From NCBI RefSeq assembly GCF_023571765.1, contig NZ_JAMJXC010000012.1:62001-126000 (forward strand): DNA of 64,000 nt, in the 5' to 3' direction. Source of the stretch: Xanthobacter aminoxidans. Lineage in GTDB: Bacteria > Pseudomonadota > Alphaproteobacteria > Rhizobiales > Xanthobacteraceae. The notes under the pieces are model-generated. The model was not told the origin of the DNA and did no database searches. It saw only the letters and a list, made by a program, of their open reading frames with translations. Positions 19,250 through 27,619 of the stretch are shown in pieces. The stretch's first letter is position 1. Every line of letters begins with the position of its first letter. The position numbers and the translations under genes are program-made.

Positions 19250-20098
19250 ATGCAGGACCTGATGAAGGGCAAGCGCGGCCTGGTGATGGGTGTCGCCAAC
19301 GATCATTCCATCGCCTGGGGCATTGCCAAGGCGCTGGCGAGTCAGGGCGCGGAACTCGCCTTCACCTACCAGGGCGAGCAGGTGGCCAAGCGCGTGAAGC
19401 CGCTGGCGCAGAGCGTTGGCTCCTCCCTCCTGCTGCCGTGCGACGTGGAAGACCTCGCCAGCGTGGACGCGGTGTTCGCCGCGCTGAAGGAGAGCTGGGG
19501 CAAGATCGACTTCCTGGTCCACGCCGTCGCCTTCTCCGACAAGTCCGAGCTGAAGGGTCGCTACGCCGACACCAGCCGGGAGAACTTCTCCCGCACCATG
19601 GTGATCTCCTGCTTCTCCTTCACCGAGATCGCCAAGCGCGCCGCGGCGCTGATGCCGGATGGCGGCTCGCTGATCACCCTCACCTATGGCGGCTCCACCC
19701 GCGTCATGCCCAACTACAACGTGATGGGCGTGGCCAAGGCGGCGCTGGAGGCCTCCGTGCGCTATCTGGCGGCGGATTTCGGCCCGGTGGGCATCCGCGT
19801 CAACGCCATCTCCGCCGGCCCGGTGCGCACGCTGGCGGGCGCCGGCATCGCCGATGCGCGGGTGATGTTCAACTACCAGAAGCGCCACGCCCCCCTGCGC
19901 CGCACGGTCAGCATCGAGGAGGTGGGCGGCTCGGCCCTCTATCTCCTCTCCGACCTTTCGGCCGGCGTGACCGGCGAGGTGCATTTCGTCGATTCCGGCT
20001 ACAACATCATCTCCATGCCGCACCCCGACGTGCTGAAGGCGCAGGAGGATGCCGAGGCCCAGGCCGCCGCCGAAGTGCCCACCAAGGCGGCCGAATAG
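19250..20098 (+). CDS. fabI: Enoyl-ACP reductase (NADH) FabI
   Basis: FabI reduces trans-2-enoyl-ACP in the last step of each fatty-acid elongation round. It is a short-chain dehydrogenase of 282 residues. The N-terminal GLVMGVANDHSIAWGIAK is the FabI-specific cofactor loop, and NYNVMGVAKAALEA holds the Tyr and Lys of the Y-x6-K catalytic pair. SAGPVRTLAGAGI is the substrate and triclosan-binding loop. The C-terminus is extended with Ala and Glu. It lies 169 bases after fabB and 11 bases before a DsbA-like gene on the same strand. Confidence 0.95.
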   Translation: MQDLMKGKRGLVMGVANDHSIAWGIAKALASQGAELAFTYQGEQVAKRVKPLAQSVGSSLLLPCDVEDLASVDAVFAALKESWGKIDFLVHAVAFSDKSELKGRYADTSRENFSRTMVISCFSFTEIAKRAAALMPDGGSLITLTYGGSTRVMPNYNVMGVAKAALEASVRYLAADFGPVGIRVNAISAGPVRTLAGAGIADARVMFNYQKRHAPLRRTVSIEEVGGSALYLLSDLSAGVTGEVHFVDSGYNIISMPHPDVLKAQEDAEAQAAAEVPTKAAE

Positions 20099-20109
20099 GG
20101 CCGGCGGGC

Positions 20110-20748
20110 ATGGGCGCCCGGGCCAAGCAGCTTTGCCGTCCGTTGACCCGCCGGGGGCTTCTTGCCGTCGGTGCGGGCCTTCTTGCCGCAGCGGCATCCC
20201 CCGCCCTCGCCGATCCCGTCACGCCCGACGCGCGCAAGCTGCTCGACGCCATGCCCGGCAAGGCCGTGCTGGGGGCGCAGAAGACCAGGCCCCTCGTTAC
20301 CGAGCTGGTGGATTTCAACGCCCCCGACTGGCGCCGTTCCGCCCTCGACATGCGCGAGCTTCTCGCCGGCGACGCCAAGCTCGCCTATGCCATCGTGCAG
20401 ACGCCGCGGGTGGACGTGGGCTCCATCGAGGCGGCGCGGGTGGCTCTGGCCGTGCTCGCCATGCAGCCGGCCAAGTTCGGCGACTTCTACCTCGCGCTCG
20501 CCGCCACCACCGGCGATATCGACGGGGTGAAGGCGCTCAACGTGGTGCGTGCCGAGGGGCTGGACCACTACAAGGTGTTCCGCGCCGCCAATCAGCCGGA
20601 CATTACGGACATCCTCACCCAGGGGGTGGCGCTCGCCGCCGCGCTCCGGGTGCTCGATCCGCCCGCCTACGTGATCGGCGCGGACGTGGTTGCCGGCTAT
20701 GCCGACCTTGCCCGCAAGCGGGCGCTGATCGCAGCCGCCTCCCGCTGA
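20110..20748 (+). CDS. Tat-signal DsbA-like protein lacking the CxxC active site
   Basis: This 212-residue protein has a Tat-like leader (LTRRGLLAVGAGLLAAAASPALA, ending near residue 34) and a mature part that follows the DsbA thioredoxin/helical pattern. Where DsbA has FxxNCPYCRR, this protein reads FNAPDWRRSALDM at 69-81, so both catalytic cysteines are replaced (Ala71 and Trp74). The helical domain (SIEAARVALAVLAMQPAKFGDFYLAL) and the cis-Pro segment LDPPAYVIGADVVAGYADL are retained. A redox role is therefore unlikely; a binding or scaffold role is inference. It begins 11 bases after fabI and may be co-transcribed with it. Confidence 0.7.
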   Translation: MGARAKQLCRPLTRRGLLAVGAGLLAAAASPALADPVTPDARKLLDAMPGKAVLGAQKTRPLVTELVDFNAPDWRRSALDMRELLAGDAKLAYAIVQTPRVDVGSIEAARVALAVLAMQPAKFGDFYLALAATTGDIDGVKALNVVRAEGLDHYKVFRAANQPDITDILTQGVALAAALRVLDPPAYVIGADVVAGYADLARKRALIAAASR

Positions 20749-20896
20749 TCGCCGCCCGATTTCGCCAGGGTCGGCCGCCCGCGCACGATTTTCTCCCTTT
20801 ACGCTACACAGCCGGCATCGTATCGGGCGATACGTTCGGTTGCCTGCGCCGATAATCAAGCAAGACTCAGACGGGAGTGCAGGCCGGGGGGAAGCC

Positions 20897-21661
20897 ATGG
20901 AGGCTTGGCACGTCGCGTTACTGGTCTTCCTGGCGCTCGAGGGCGGCGCGCTGTTCGGCATGGGCTCGCAGCGCTGGCTGAAGGCCCATCACCTCTCCAA
21001 GGAGACGCAGGAGGCGGTGAAGCTGGGGGTCGGCATGGTCGCGGCCATGGCGTCGCTGATCCTCGGCCTGATGACCGCCTCGGTGAAGGGCAATTTCGAC
21101 ACCACCGGCAAGGACGTCCAGCAATATGCGACGTTCCTCACCATTCTCGACGCCACGCTTCAACATTACGGGCCGGCGGCCAAGCCGGCGCGCGAGGCCC
21201 TGCGCGCCTACACGGTCCACGCCATGAACGAGACCTGGCCCGACGCCAACAACGCGCCCGTGCTGGTCGCCTCCTTCAAGTCGGAGCAGATGCTGGAGCG
21301 CGTCGGCCACGAGATCCGCACCCTCGAGCCCTCCGGTGCCGAGCAGGCCGATCTCAAGGCGGAGGCGCTCGACCGGTTCAAAACACTGAACGCGCTGCGC
21401 TGGACGCTGATCGCCGAGGCCGTCACCGAGATCCCGCCGGTGTTCATCGTCGTGCTGATCATCTGGCTGACACTGATCTTCGCCAGCTTCGGGCTGTTCT
21501 CGCCGGTGAACCTCGTCTCGCTCATCGTCTTTCCCCTGTGCGCGCTGTCGCTGGCCGGGGCCATCTTCCTGATCCTGGAGATGAGCTCCCCGTTCGACGG
21601 CGTCATCATGGTGGGGCCGGAAGCCATCCAGCGCTCGCTCGAGCACATGAAGCTGCCCTGA
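20897..21661 (+). CDS. DUF4239 (bestrophin-like) membrane protein
   Basis: This is a 254-residue inner-membrane protein. The N-terminal helix (HVALLVFLALEGGALFG) is followed by a segment around 50-65, a soluble middle part, and a C-terminal pair of helices (PPVFIVVLIIWLTLIFASFGLF and NLVSLIVFPLCALSLAGAIFLIL). The pattern, with EMSSPFDG near the end, resembles the DUF4239 family, sometimes called bestrophin-like; function is not established. ATG 20897 is preceded by GGGGGGAAG, preferred over a longer opening from 20840. No neighbour points to a specific pathway. Confidence 0.7.
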   Translation: MEAWHVALLVFLALEGGALFGMGSQRWLKAHHLSKETQEAVKLGVGMVAAMASLILGLMTASVKGNFDTTGKDVQQYATFLTILDATLQHYGPAAKPAREALRAYTVHAMNETWPDANNAPVLVASFKSEQMLERVGHEIRTLEPSGAEQADLKAEALDRFKTLNALRWTLIAEAVTEIPPVFIVVLIIWLTLIFASFGLFSPVNLVSLIVFPLCALSLAGAIFLILEMSSPFDGVIMVGPEAIQRSLEHMKLP

Positions 21662-21811
21662 GGGGCGGTGTAAGGCGGGTGTAACCTCCAGCTTGTCCGG
21701 GAGTGCGACCCCGGCGCGGTTGCGCCGGGGCGCGGGGTTCGGTACGTCCTGCCGACCGCGCGGGACGGACCCGCGGCGCCGCCCCCGACGGCGTGCAGAA
21801 TGGAGGCCGAC

Positions 21812-22702
21812 ATGAGCCGCAAGGTGCTCTGGATTGCGGCGGCGAGCGTGCTGGTCGGCGCCGTCGTCCTCGGCCTGAAGACGCTGGCATGGTGGGTCAC
21901 CGGCTCGGTGGCGCTGCTGTCCGACGCGCTGGAAAGCATCATCAACGTCGCCGCCTCGGCCGCGGCGCTGTTCGCCATCACCGTGTCCGCGCGCCCCGCC
22001 GACGACAACCACCAGTTCGGCCACCACAAGGCGGAATATCTCTCGGCGGTGCTGGAAGGCGTGCTTGTGGTGGTGGCGGCCGTCACCATCATGCGCGAGG
22101 CCTATTACGGCTTCCTCGACCCGCACCTGCCCGACCAGCCCTTCACCGGCATGCTCATCAACGGCGCGGCGACGCTCATCAACGCCGTCTGGTGCGTGGT
22201 GCTGCTGCGGGTGGGCAAGGCCATGCGCTCGCCGGCCCTCGTCGCCGACGGCCGGCACGTGCTGACAGATGTGGTCACCTCCGTCGGCGTGCTGATCGGC
22301 TTCGTGCTGGTGCCCGTCACCGGCTGGCCGGTGCTCGATCCGCTCATCGCCGGCCTCGTGGCGCTCAACGTGCTGTGGACCGGCTGGAGCCTGATGAGGG
22401 AATCCGTGGGCGGGCTGATGGACGCTGCGCCGCCGCCGGACGTGGTGGCGCGCATCCGCGAGCTGGTTTCGCTCCATGCGGCCGGCGCCATCGAGGCGCA
22501 CGACCTGCGCACCCGCCATGCCGGGCGCATCACCTTCGTGGAATTCCACCTGGTGGTGCCCGGCGACATGACGGTGGCCGCCGCCCACGACATCTGCGAC
22601 CGCATCGAGAACGCCTTCGAGCGCGACATGGACGATGCGATCATCACCATCCATGTGGAGCCGGAGGGCGAGGCCAAGCACCGCGGCGTGGTGGTCGTCT
22701 AA
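21812..22702 (+). CDS. Cation diffusion facilitator family transporter
   Basis: This 296-residue CDF transporter exports divalent cations such as zinc or iron in exchange for protons. The metal site is formed by acidic residues in helix two (LLSDALES) and by the HxxxD in helix five (DGRHVLTDVVTSVG). The cytosolic C-terminal domain (about 205-296) has the ferredoxin-like fold expected for dimerisation, with His and Asp residues. ATG 21812 has GGAGG at the right spacing and is preferred to ATG 21800. It is convergent with mogA, six bases apart. The metal cannot be assigned from sequence. Confidence 0.92.
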   Translation: MSRKVLWIAAASVLVGAVVLGLKTLAWWVTGSVALLSDALESIINVAASAAALFAITVSARPADDNHQFGHHKAEYLSAVLEGVLVVVAAVTIMREAYYGFLDPHLPDQPFTGMLINGAATLINAVWCVVLLRVGKAMRSPALVADGRHVLTDVVTSVGVLIGFVLVPVTGWPVLDPLIAGLVALNVLWTGWSLMRESVGGLMDAAPPPDVVARIRELVSLHAAGAIEAHDLRTRHAGRITFVEFHLVVPGDMTVAAAHDICDRIENAFERDMDDAIITIHVEPEGEAKHRGVVVV

Positions 22703-22708
22703 GTCCTG

Positions 22709-23254
22709 TCACGCACCCTTGGGCCGGAACGCGGCGCAGACGGTCGGATCGGTCTCGATGCGCCCGGCGCCGATGAGGTCCAGGCAATAGGGGATGGCCG
22801 GGAACACCGCCGCGAGGCACACGGCGATGGACGCAGGCTTGCCTGGCAGGTTCACGATCAGCGTCTTGCCGCGCACCCCCGCCTCCTGCCGCGACAGGAT
22901 GGCCGTGGGCACCTCGTTGAGGCTGATGCGCCGCATCTGCTCGCCGAAGCCCGCCAGCGGCTTCTCGATCACTGCCGCCATGGCCTCCGGCGTCAGGTCG
23001 CGCGGGGAGGGGCCGGTGCCGCCGGTGGTGCAGATGAGGTCCATGCGCTCGTCGTCCGCGAGGGCGATGAGGGTGTCGCGCACGCTCTCGAACCCGTCCG
23101 GGATGATCCGGTAGTCGGCGACCCAGGGGCTGGTGATGGCATGGCGCAGCCAGGCCTCGATGGCCGGACCGCTCAGATCCTCATAGGTGCCGGAACTGGC
23201 GCGGTCCGAGATGGTGACGATGCCGATGCGGGCAGGGGACGCGGCAGGGGTCAT
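22709..23254 (-). CDS. mogA: Molybdopterin adenylyltransferase MogA
   Basis: MogA adenylylates molybdopterin to prepare it for molybdate insertion in molybdenum-cofactor synthesis; it is cytosolic. The 181-residue protein has the MoaB/Mog signatures ISDRASSGTYEDLSGP, CTTGGTGPSPRDLTPEA and NLPGKPASI. The gene is divergent from an HTH/periplasmic-binding-type regulator whose relatives are often linked to molybdenum genes. It starts with ATG 23254. Confidence 0.93.
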   Translation of the reverse strand: MTPAASPARIGIVTISDRASSGTYEDLSGPAIEAWLRHAITSPWVADYRIIPDGFESVRDTLIALADDERMDLICTTGGTGPSPRDLTPEAMAAVIEKPLAGFGEQMRRISLNEVPTAILSRQEAGVRGKTLIVNLPGKPASIAVCLAAVFPAIPYCLDLIGAGRIETDPTVCAAFRPKGA

Positions 23255-23570
23255 GGGGAAAATCCGGCTGGAAAGCGTTCCGCCTGTGCTGGCGTGCCCG
23301 GCAGTCTAAAGCAAGCGCCGCACCAGCGGTGCCCCGTCGCAGGGCACAATTTGGGCTTGCGACACGGCCGCCAGAGCACGCGCCGATCTGATTGCATCGC
23401 AATCAGATCGGATCACGCGTTCTCTTTCCTCGCGTGAGAGGGCGATTCACCGATCAAGTTGATTCAACTTGATCGGATCGCGCTCTAAGCCGTATTCATG
23501 TGAACATAAGAGAAAAGTGTCGTTTCCTCCGGCGCGCCCTGCGTGGTGGAGGCCAATCGGGCCGGGCCGG
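23255..23570. other. Intergenic region between mogA and the HTH regulator
   Basis: This 316-base gap between divergent starts is mostly filled by the paired-hairpin repeat at 23373-23486. The 84 bases after it are AT-richer (CATGTGAACATAAGAGAAAAG) and may carry the regulator promoter, but no clear -35/-10 pair is visible. I see no small gene. Confidence 0.6.
23373..23486. repeat. Paired-hairpin intergenic repeat, family 1, copy A
   Basis: This 114-base element is bounded by AGAGCACGCG and GATCGCGCTCT, which are near-complements. It contains two strong hairpins: 23383-23411, a 13-bp stem with loop ATC, and 23450-23476, a 13-bp stem around a single T. The first half matches the element at 31238-31342 closely, with paired changes in the stem. 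Confidence 0.85.
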
Positions 23571-24482
23571 ATGTCGGAATATCTCACCACCCGCGAGCTC
23601 GCGGCGCTGCTGAGGGTGCGCGAGCGCAAGGTCTACGACCTCGTCGCCACCGGCAGCCTTCCGGTGCGGCGGGTGACGGGCAAGCTGCTGTTCCCTCGGC
23701 AGGAAATCCAGGACTGGATCGCCGGTTCTGCCGATCCCGCCCCGGTCCACGCCGCCGCGCCGGATGGCGCCCACCATTCAGCGCCTTCGGACCATCACGC
23801 CCCGCCGGCGGTGATGACCGGGGGCCACGATCCGCTGCTGGAATGGGCGCTGCGCGAATCGCGCTCCGGCATCGCCTGCCTCATGGACGGCGCGCTCGAC
23901 GGTCTCGACCGGGCGGACCGGGGCGAGTGCATCGCCGTGGGCCTGCATGTGCCGGAGGGCGACGACTGGAACGCGGGTGTCGTGGAGGAGCGCTTTGGCC
24001 GCGCGCCGTGGGTGCTGGTGGAATGGGCGCGGCGGGTGCGTGGGCTGATCTGCCGGCCGGGCCTTCCCCGTCCGCCCACCTGCCTCGCCGACGTGAAGGG
24101 CCTCAAATTCCAGACGCGCCAGAAGGAGGCGGCCAGCGAGCTGGTGCTGGATCGCCTGCTCGCGGCGGAAGGGATGGGCCGCGACGCCCTCACCTGCGCC
24201 GGCACGGCAGAGCGCTCGGAGACCGACCTCGCCCTCGCGGTGGCCACCGGGCGGGCGGATGTGGGCCTCGGCATCGCTGCTGCCGCGCGCCTGCACAATC
24301 TCGATTTCGTGCCGCTGGTGGAGGAGCGCTTCGACCTCATGGTCTGGCGCCGGGCCTATTTCGAGCCGTCGTTCCAGAAGCTCGTCGCCTTCTGCCGCGA
24401 CCCTGCCTTCGAGGCGCGGGCGGCGGAACTGGGCGGCTATGACGTCTCCGGCTTCGGGACGGTTCATTTCAACGGGGCGTGA
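23571..24482 (+). CDS. HTH (excisionase-type) regulator fused to a periplasmic-binding-like domain
   Basis: This is a 303-residue predicted transcription regulator. Residues 3-52 (EYLTTRELAALLRVRERKVYDL to QEIQDWIAG) form a MerR/excisionase-type winged HTH. The rest resembles the PBP-like substrate-binding domain of PF12727 type, with GLKFQTRQKEAASELVLDRLL as its characteristic start. Such fusions are frequently found near molybdenum-cofactor or molybdate genes, and mogA is divergent here, so sensing of molybdate or a related ligand is plausible. ATG 23571 is chosen because homology starts there; upstream in-frame codons to 23469 lie partly in the repeat. Confidence 0.8.
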   Translation: MSEYLTTRELAALLRVRERKVYDLVATGSLPVRRVTGKLLFPRQEIQDWIAGSADPAPVHAAAPDGAHHSAPSDHHAPPAVMTGGHDPLLEWALRESRSGIACLMDGALDGLDRADRGECIAVGLHVPEGDDWNAGVVEERFGRAPWVLVEWARRVRGLICRPGLPRPPTCLADVKGLKFQTRQKEAASELVLDRLLAAEGMGRDALTCAGTAERSETDLALAVATGRADVGLGIAAAARLHNLDFVPLVEERFDLMVWRRAYFEPSFQKLVAFCRDPAFEARAAELGGYDVSGFGTVHFNGA

Positions 24483-24506
24483 CGCCCTTTCGTTATTTCA
24501 ACAGAC

Positions 24507-24537
24507 AAAAAAGACCCGCCCGAGGGACCGGGCGGGT
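24507..24537 (-). terminator. Rho-independent terminator of the AAA ATPase gene
   Basis: On the minus strand a 9-bp stem ACCCGCCCG / CGGGCGGGT with a six-base loop is followed by CTTTTTT. It lies 39 bases beyond the ATPase stop and could also stop the convergent regulator transcript. Confidence 0.9.
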
Positions 24538-24575
24538 AAGTCAAGGGCAATGGGGGTGCCCTATCCGGCCGCCGC

Positions 24576-26282
24576 TCAGGCGAGCGGCGGCACGTCCAGC
24601 GCGCGGAAGATGGCGCAGCGGCGGAAGGCGTCGATGGAGGGCGGCACGCCCTTCTGCGAGCAGTATTTCGCCACCAGCTTGGCGAGGCCCTTGATGTCGC
24701 GGCCGGAGGTCTCCGGGAACATCTCCACCAGCGTGTCGATGAGCTCGTTGGAGAGGATGAGGCCGAACTGGTCGCACATCACCCGCCAGATCTTGCGCCG
24801 GTCATCCGGGCCGGGAGAGTGATATTTGATGAGGGCGATGCAGCGCGAGACGATGGCCTCGTCGATGTCGTCCACCCTATTGGTGGTGAGGAACAAGAGG
24901 CCGTTGAAGTATTCGAGCACGCGCAGGAATACGCCCACCACCGCATTCATGGTGAGGTTGTCCTGCCGGCGCTTGATGTAGACGTCCGCCTCGTCGATCA
25001 GCATCACCGCGCCCCAGCGCTGGGCGCGGGTCAACGCATCCTTCAAGGCCTGCTCCATGTGCGCCACATCGAGGCCGAGCTGGCCGGAATGCACGCGGTA
25101 GAGCGGGCGCTGGATGATCTCGGAATAGACCTCGGCGGTGAGCGTCTTGCCGACGCCGGGCGGGCCGGCGCAGAGCACGGTGGTGCCGCCGGACTTGCCC
25201 GCCACCACGTCGTCCATCAGCGTGTTCATCTCGGCGGTGAGGATGTCGATGAGGTCGGTCTGCTCCGGCGGCAGCACCAGCTTCTGCTTCAGTTCCGGGT
25301 GGTATTCGTAGGGCCTTATGTCGTCCACATGCACCCACACATGGTGGTGCAGCTCCAGATGGAACATCAGGATCAAGGGATGGACCGGCATGTCGGTGAA
25401 GGCGCCCTTGGGGATGCTGTCCTTCGCCGCGCGCAGCGCCTCGTCCACGGCCATGTGGAAGAGGTTCTGCTTGTCCGCCTTCTTCACGATCTTGTCGAGG
25501 AAGAAGCCGGACGTCTCCGTGCCCAGCGTGCGCTCGCCGAGGAGTTCCTCGTCGTTCACCAGCCGCGCCTCGCTGCCGGAGGAGGAGAGCACCACGGTCG
25601 CCTTGCGCGCCCAGTCGGTGTCGCGCCGGTTGGCGGTGGGGTCCTCGGCGAAGAGGCCCGTGCCGCGCCCGGAGAACTGTTCGCCATAGCGGCCGCGCCA
25701 TTCGAAATAGCGCACCATCTGGTCGTCGAAGGAGGCGAGCAGGCCGGCATCCTCCATCAGCCATCCCTTGGCGGCGAGCGTGCCGGGGATGGTGAGGCCG
25801 CGCAGGTCCTTGGAGCGGATCAGCAGATTCTCCACATGGGTCTTGCCGCGATTGTTGGCCTTCAGCTCCACGATCAGCCGCCCCGCCTCCTCCTCGCCGG
25901 GGGGCGTGTAGTCGAGGCGGGTGATGAGATAGGGCTCGGGCTTGCCCGAGGGGTTCATGCGGAACAGCCAGCCGCGAATGCAGTGCTTGACGAAGTAAAG
26001 CGCGATCGCCCCCGCCAGATCCTCCAGCTCGTCCGGGCCGAAGCGCTTGCCGTCGTCCCGGAACACGCCGACGAGGTTGGCGAGCTGCTCCTCCTGTCCG
26101 CGAATGGTGGTGCCGCCCGTTTTCAGCACCAGCTCGTGCAGGTGGGCCAGCTCATCGGGCTTCAGCGCATCGAGGCCCAGCTCCATGCGGCTCGACAGGC
26201 GCGGCTGGGCGAGGAGGTGCGCCTGGTCCGGGAAGGCGTCCACCAGGCTTTCGACCACCAGGCGTTCGACGATGAGTTTCAT
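24576..26282 (-). CDS. AAA+ ATPase with an uncharacterised N-terminal region
   Basis: This 568-residue protein carries a C-terminal AAA+ module (about 360-545): Walker A GPPGVGKT, Walker B VMLIDEAD, sensor 1 FLTTNR and the arginine-finger region DEAIVSRC. The roughly 350-residue N-terminal part is not a family I recognise; it has a His-rich stretch HLELHHHVWVHV just before the ATPase. Single-ring AAA+ proteins of this type remodel protein partners. No obvious client gene sits beside it: the downstream side has its own terminator and the upstream side is a 464-base gap. It is probably monocistronic. Function beyond ATP-driven remodelling is unknown. Confidence 0.8.
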   Translation of the reverse strand: MKLIVERLVVESLVDAFPDQAHLLAQPRLSSRMELGLDALKPDELAHLHELVLKTGGTTIRGQEEQLANLVGVFRDDGKRFGPDELEDLAGAIALYFVKHCIRGWLFRMNPSGKPEPYLITRLDYTPPGEEEAGRLIVELKANNRGKTHVENLLIRSKDLRGLTIPGTLAAKGWLMEDAGLLASFDDQMVRYFEWRGRYGEQFSGRGTGLFAEDPTANRRDTDWARKATVVLSSSGSEARLVNDEELLGERTLGTETSGFFLDKIVKKADKQNLFHMAVDEALRAAKDSIPKGAFTDMPVHPLILMFHLELHHHVWVHVDDIRPYEYHPELKQKLVLPPEQTDLIDILTAEMNTLMDDVVAGKSGGTTVLCAGPPGVGKTLTAEVYSEIIQRPLYRVHSGQLGLDVAHMEQALKDALTRAQRWGAVMLIDEADVYIKRRQDNLTMNAVVGVFLRVLEYFNGLLFLTTNRVDDIDEAIVSRCIALIKYHSPGPDDRRKIWRVMCDQFGLILSNELIDTLVEMFPETSGRDIKGLAKLVAKYCSQKGVPPSIDAFRRCAIFRALDVPPLA

Positions 26283-26585
26283 GGGGCAGCCTCATGTCTC
26301 GAACGATGTCGGGGCTTCGACATTTTTGGCCGACCTGTGACACGCCCTGGCATCGCGAACGGGGATGCAGGGGCGATAGCAAGATCGGGGCCGGAGCCCT
26401 GCAGGGCGTCGCCGGGCGCGGAAGGTTGGGCGGCGGGGCGCCGGCCGCTCTGCCGCAGGCGTGTGCAGAAGGGCGCCCGCGCCGAGGGCAGGCGCTGCGC
26501 GCGCACCCCTCCCAACTCGGCGCAAGCCCTTGGCGATGCAGCGCACAGGCGGGGAGGGCGCTTGCTGCAATGCAGTGAAATCCGC

Positions 26586-26597
26586 CTGAAATTTCAG
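26586..26597. promoter_or_regulatory. Perfect palindrome CTGAAATTTCAG, possible operator
   Basis: A 12-base perfect palindrome lies immediately upstream of a candidate -35 box (26599) of the ABC-transporter operon. Its AT-rich core stands out in GC-rich surroundings. It could be an operator, for example for the GntR regulator encoded at the operon end; this is inference. Confidence 0.4.
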
Positions 26598-26598
26598 C

Positions 26599-26628
26599 TT
26601 GAAGCCACGCCCAAAATAGCTTTGTATC
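26599..26628 (+). promoter_or_regulatory. Possible sigma70 promoter of the liv-type operon
   Basis: TTGAAG and TGTATC are separated by 18 bases, about 120 bases upstream of the first permease gene. The match to consensus is moderate. No competing pair was found nearer the gene. Confidence 0.35.
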
Positions 26629-26746
26629 AAACCTAATCGCTGCCCCGCTTCCGTGCCGTCCACAATCTCCGGAGGGCGACGCCTCAGGCGGAGGGGGAAG
26701 GGCAGCGCCCGCGTCACGGCGTACGAGAGGAAGGTTGCCCCGGCCC

Positions 26747-27619
26747 ATGCTCGCGCAGCAGATCGTCAACGGCCTCATGCTCGGGGCCATCTACATGCTT
26801 GTGGCGGTGGCCTTCACCCTCGCCATCGGCGTGCTCAACTTCCTGAACTTCTCGCTCCCCGGCCTGTTCATGGTGGGCGGCATGCTCGCCTTCGGGCTGA
26901 TGAAGGCGGGCTGGCCCTTCCTCATTGCTGCCGCGGGCGCGCTGGCGGCGGCGGCGTTCGTCTCGCTCCTGGTGGAGCGCTTCGCCTACCGGCCCATGCA
27001 GGGCGGCGACCCGGAAGTGCCGCTGGTCTCCTCCCTCGGCTTCCTGGTGCTGCTCGAAAACCTGATGCTGATCCAGTACGGCTCGGACCAGCAGGCGTTC
27101 CCGGCCCTGCTGCCGGACCTCAACATCCGCCTCGGCGGGCTCGTCATCGGCATCGCGCAGCTCATCTCGCTGGCGCTCTCCCTCGGCCTCGTGGCGTTCC
27201 TGTCCTGGTATCTCTCCTCCACCGCCGGCGGCCGGCGCATCCGCACCGTGGCGGAGAACCGGGAGACGGCGCTGCTCATGGGCATCGACATCTCCCGCCT
27301 CGTGCCGCAGCTCTTCATCGCTTCGGCGCTGCTGGCGGCGCTGGCGGGAATTCTCTTCGCCGTGAACTACCAGCAGGTGTCGCCCTTCATGGGCGAGGGC
27401 GTGGGCTTCAAGGGTGTCGCGGCCATGATCGTCGGCGGCATGGGCTCCATCTGGGGCGCGGTGCTGGGCGGGCTGGTGATCGGCCTCGCGGAGGTGCTGT
27501 CCATCTCCTTCATCGGCGCGGACGTGGTGAACATCTCCGTCTACGGCCTCCTGCTCCTCATCCTCATCGTGCGTCCGCAGGGCCTCATGGGCCGCGCCGC
27601 CAGCCGGGAGAAGCTGTGA
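26747..27619 (+). CDS. Branched-chain amino acid-type ABC transporter permease (LivH-like)
   Basis: This is the first membrane subunit of a HAAT-family ABC importer, 290 residues with about eight hydrophobic helices. The N-terminus QQIVNGLMLGAIYMLVAVAFTL and the coupling region RRIRTVAENRETALLMGID (contacting the ATPase) are LivH-like. ATG 26747 lies 12 bases after AGGAAGG; a TTG at 26735 is also possible. Its stop overlaps the next start (TGATG), so the genes are coupled. HAAT transporters also import urea, amides and other small molecules, so the substrate is open. Confidence 0.92.
   Translation: MLAQQIVNGLMLGAIYMLVAVAFTLAIGVLNFLNFSLPGLFMVGGMLAFGLMKAGWPFLIAAAGALAAAAFVSLLVERFAYRPMQGGDPEVPLVSSLGFLVLLENLMLIQYGSDQQAFPALLPDLNIRLGGLVIGIAQLISLALSLGLVAFLSWYLSSTAGGRRIRTVAENRETALLMGIDISRLVPQLFIASALLAALAGILFAVNYQQVSPFMGEGVGFKGVAAMIVGGMGSIWGAVLGGLVIGLAEVLSISFIGADVVNISVYGLLLLILIVRPQGLMGRAASREKL

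Larger units (their letters stand above)
26283..26746. other. Intergenic region between AAA ATPase and the liv-type operon
   Basis: This 464-base gap separates divergent genes. It holds a perfect 12-base palindrome and a possible promoter (26586-26628) on the operon side. The part near the ATPase has no recognisable promoter. Reading frames crossing it look like compositional noise, and no small gene is supported. Confidence 0.6.

Noticed and set aside
24819-26636. A 605-codon plus-strand frame opposite the AAA ATPase
   Set aside because: The ATPase on the other strand has complete Walker motifs and a terminator; the antisense product is low complexity.
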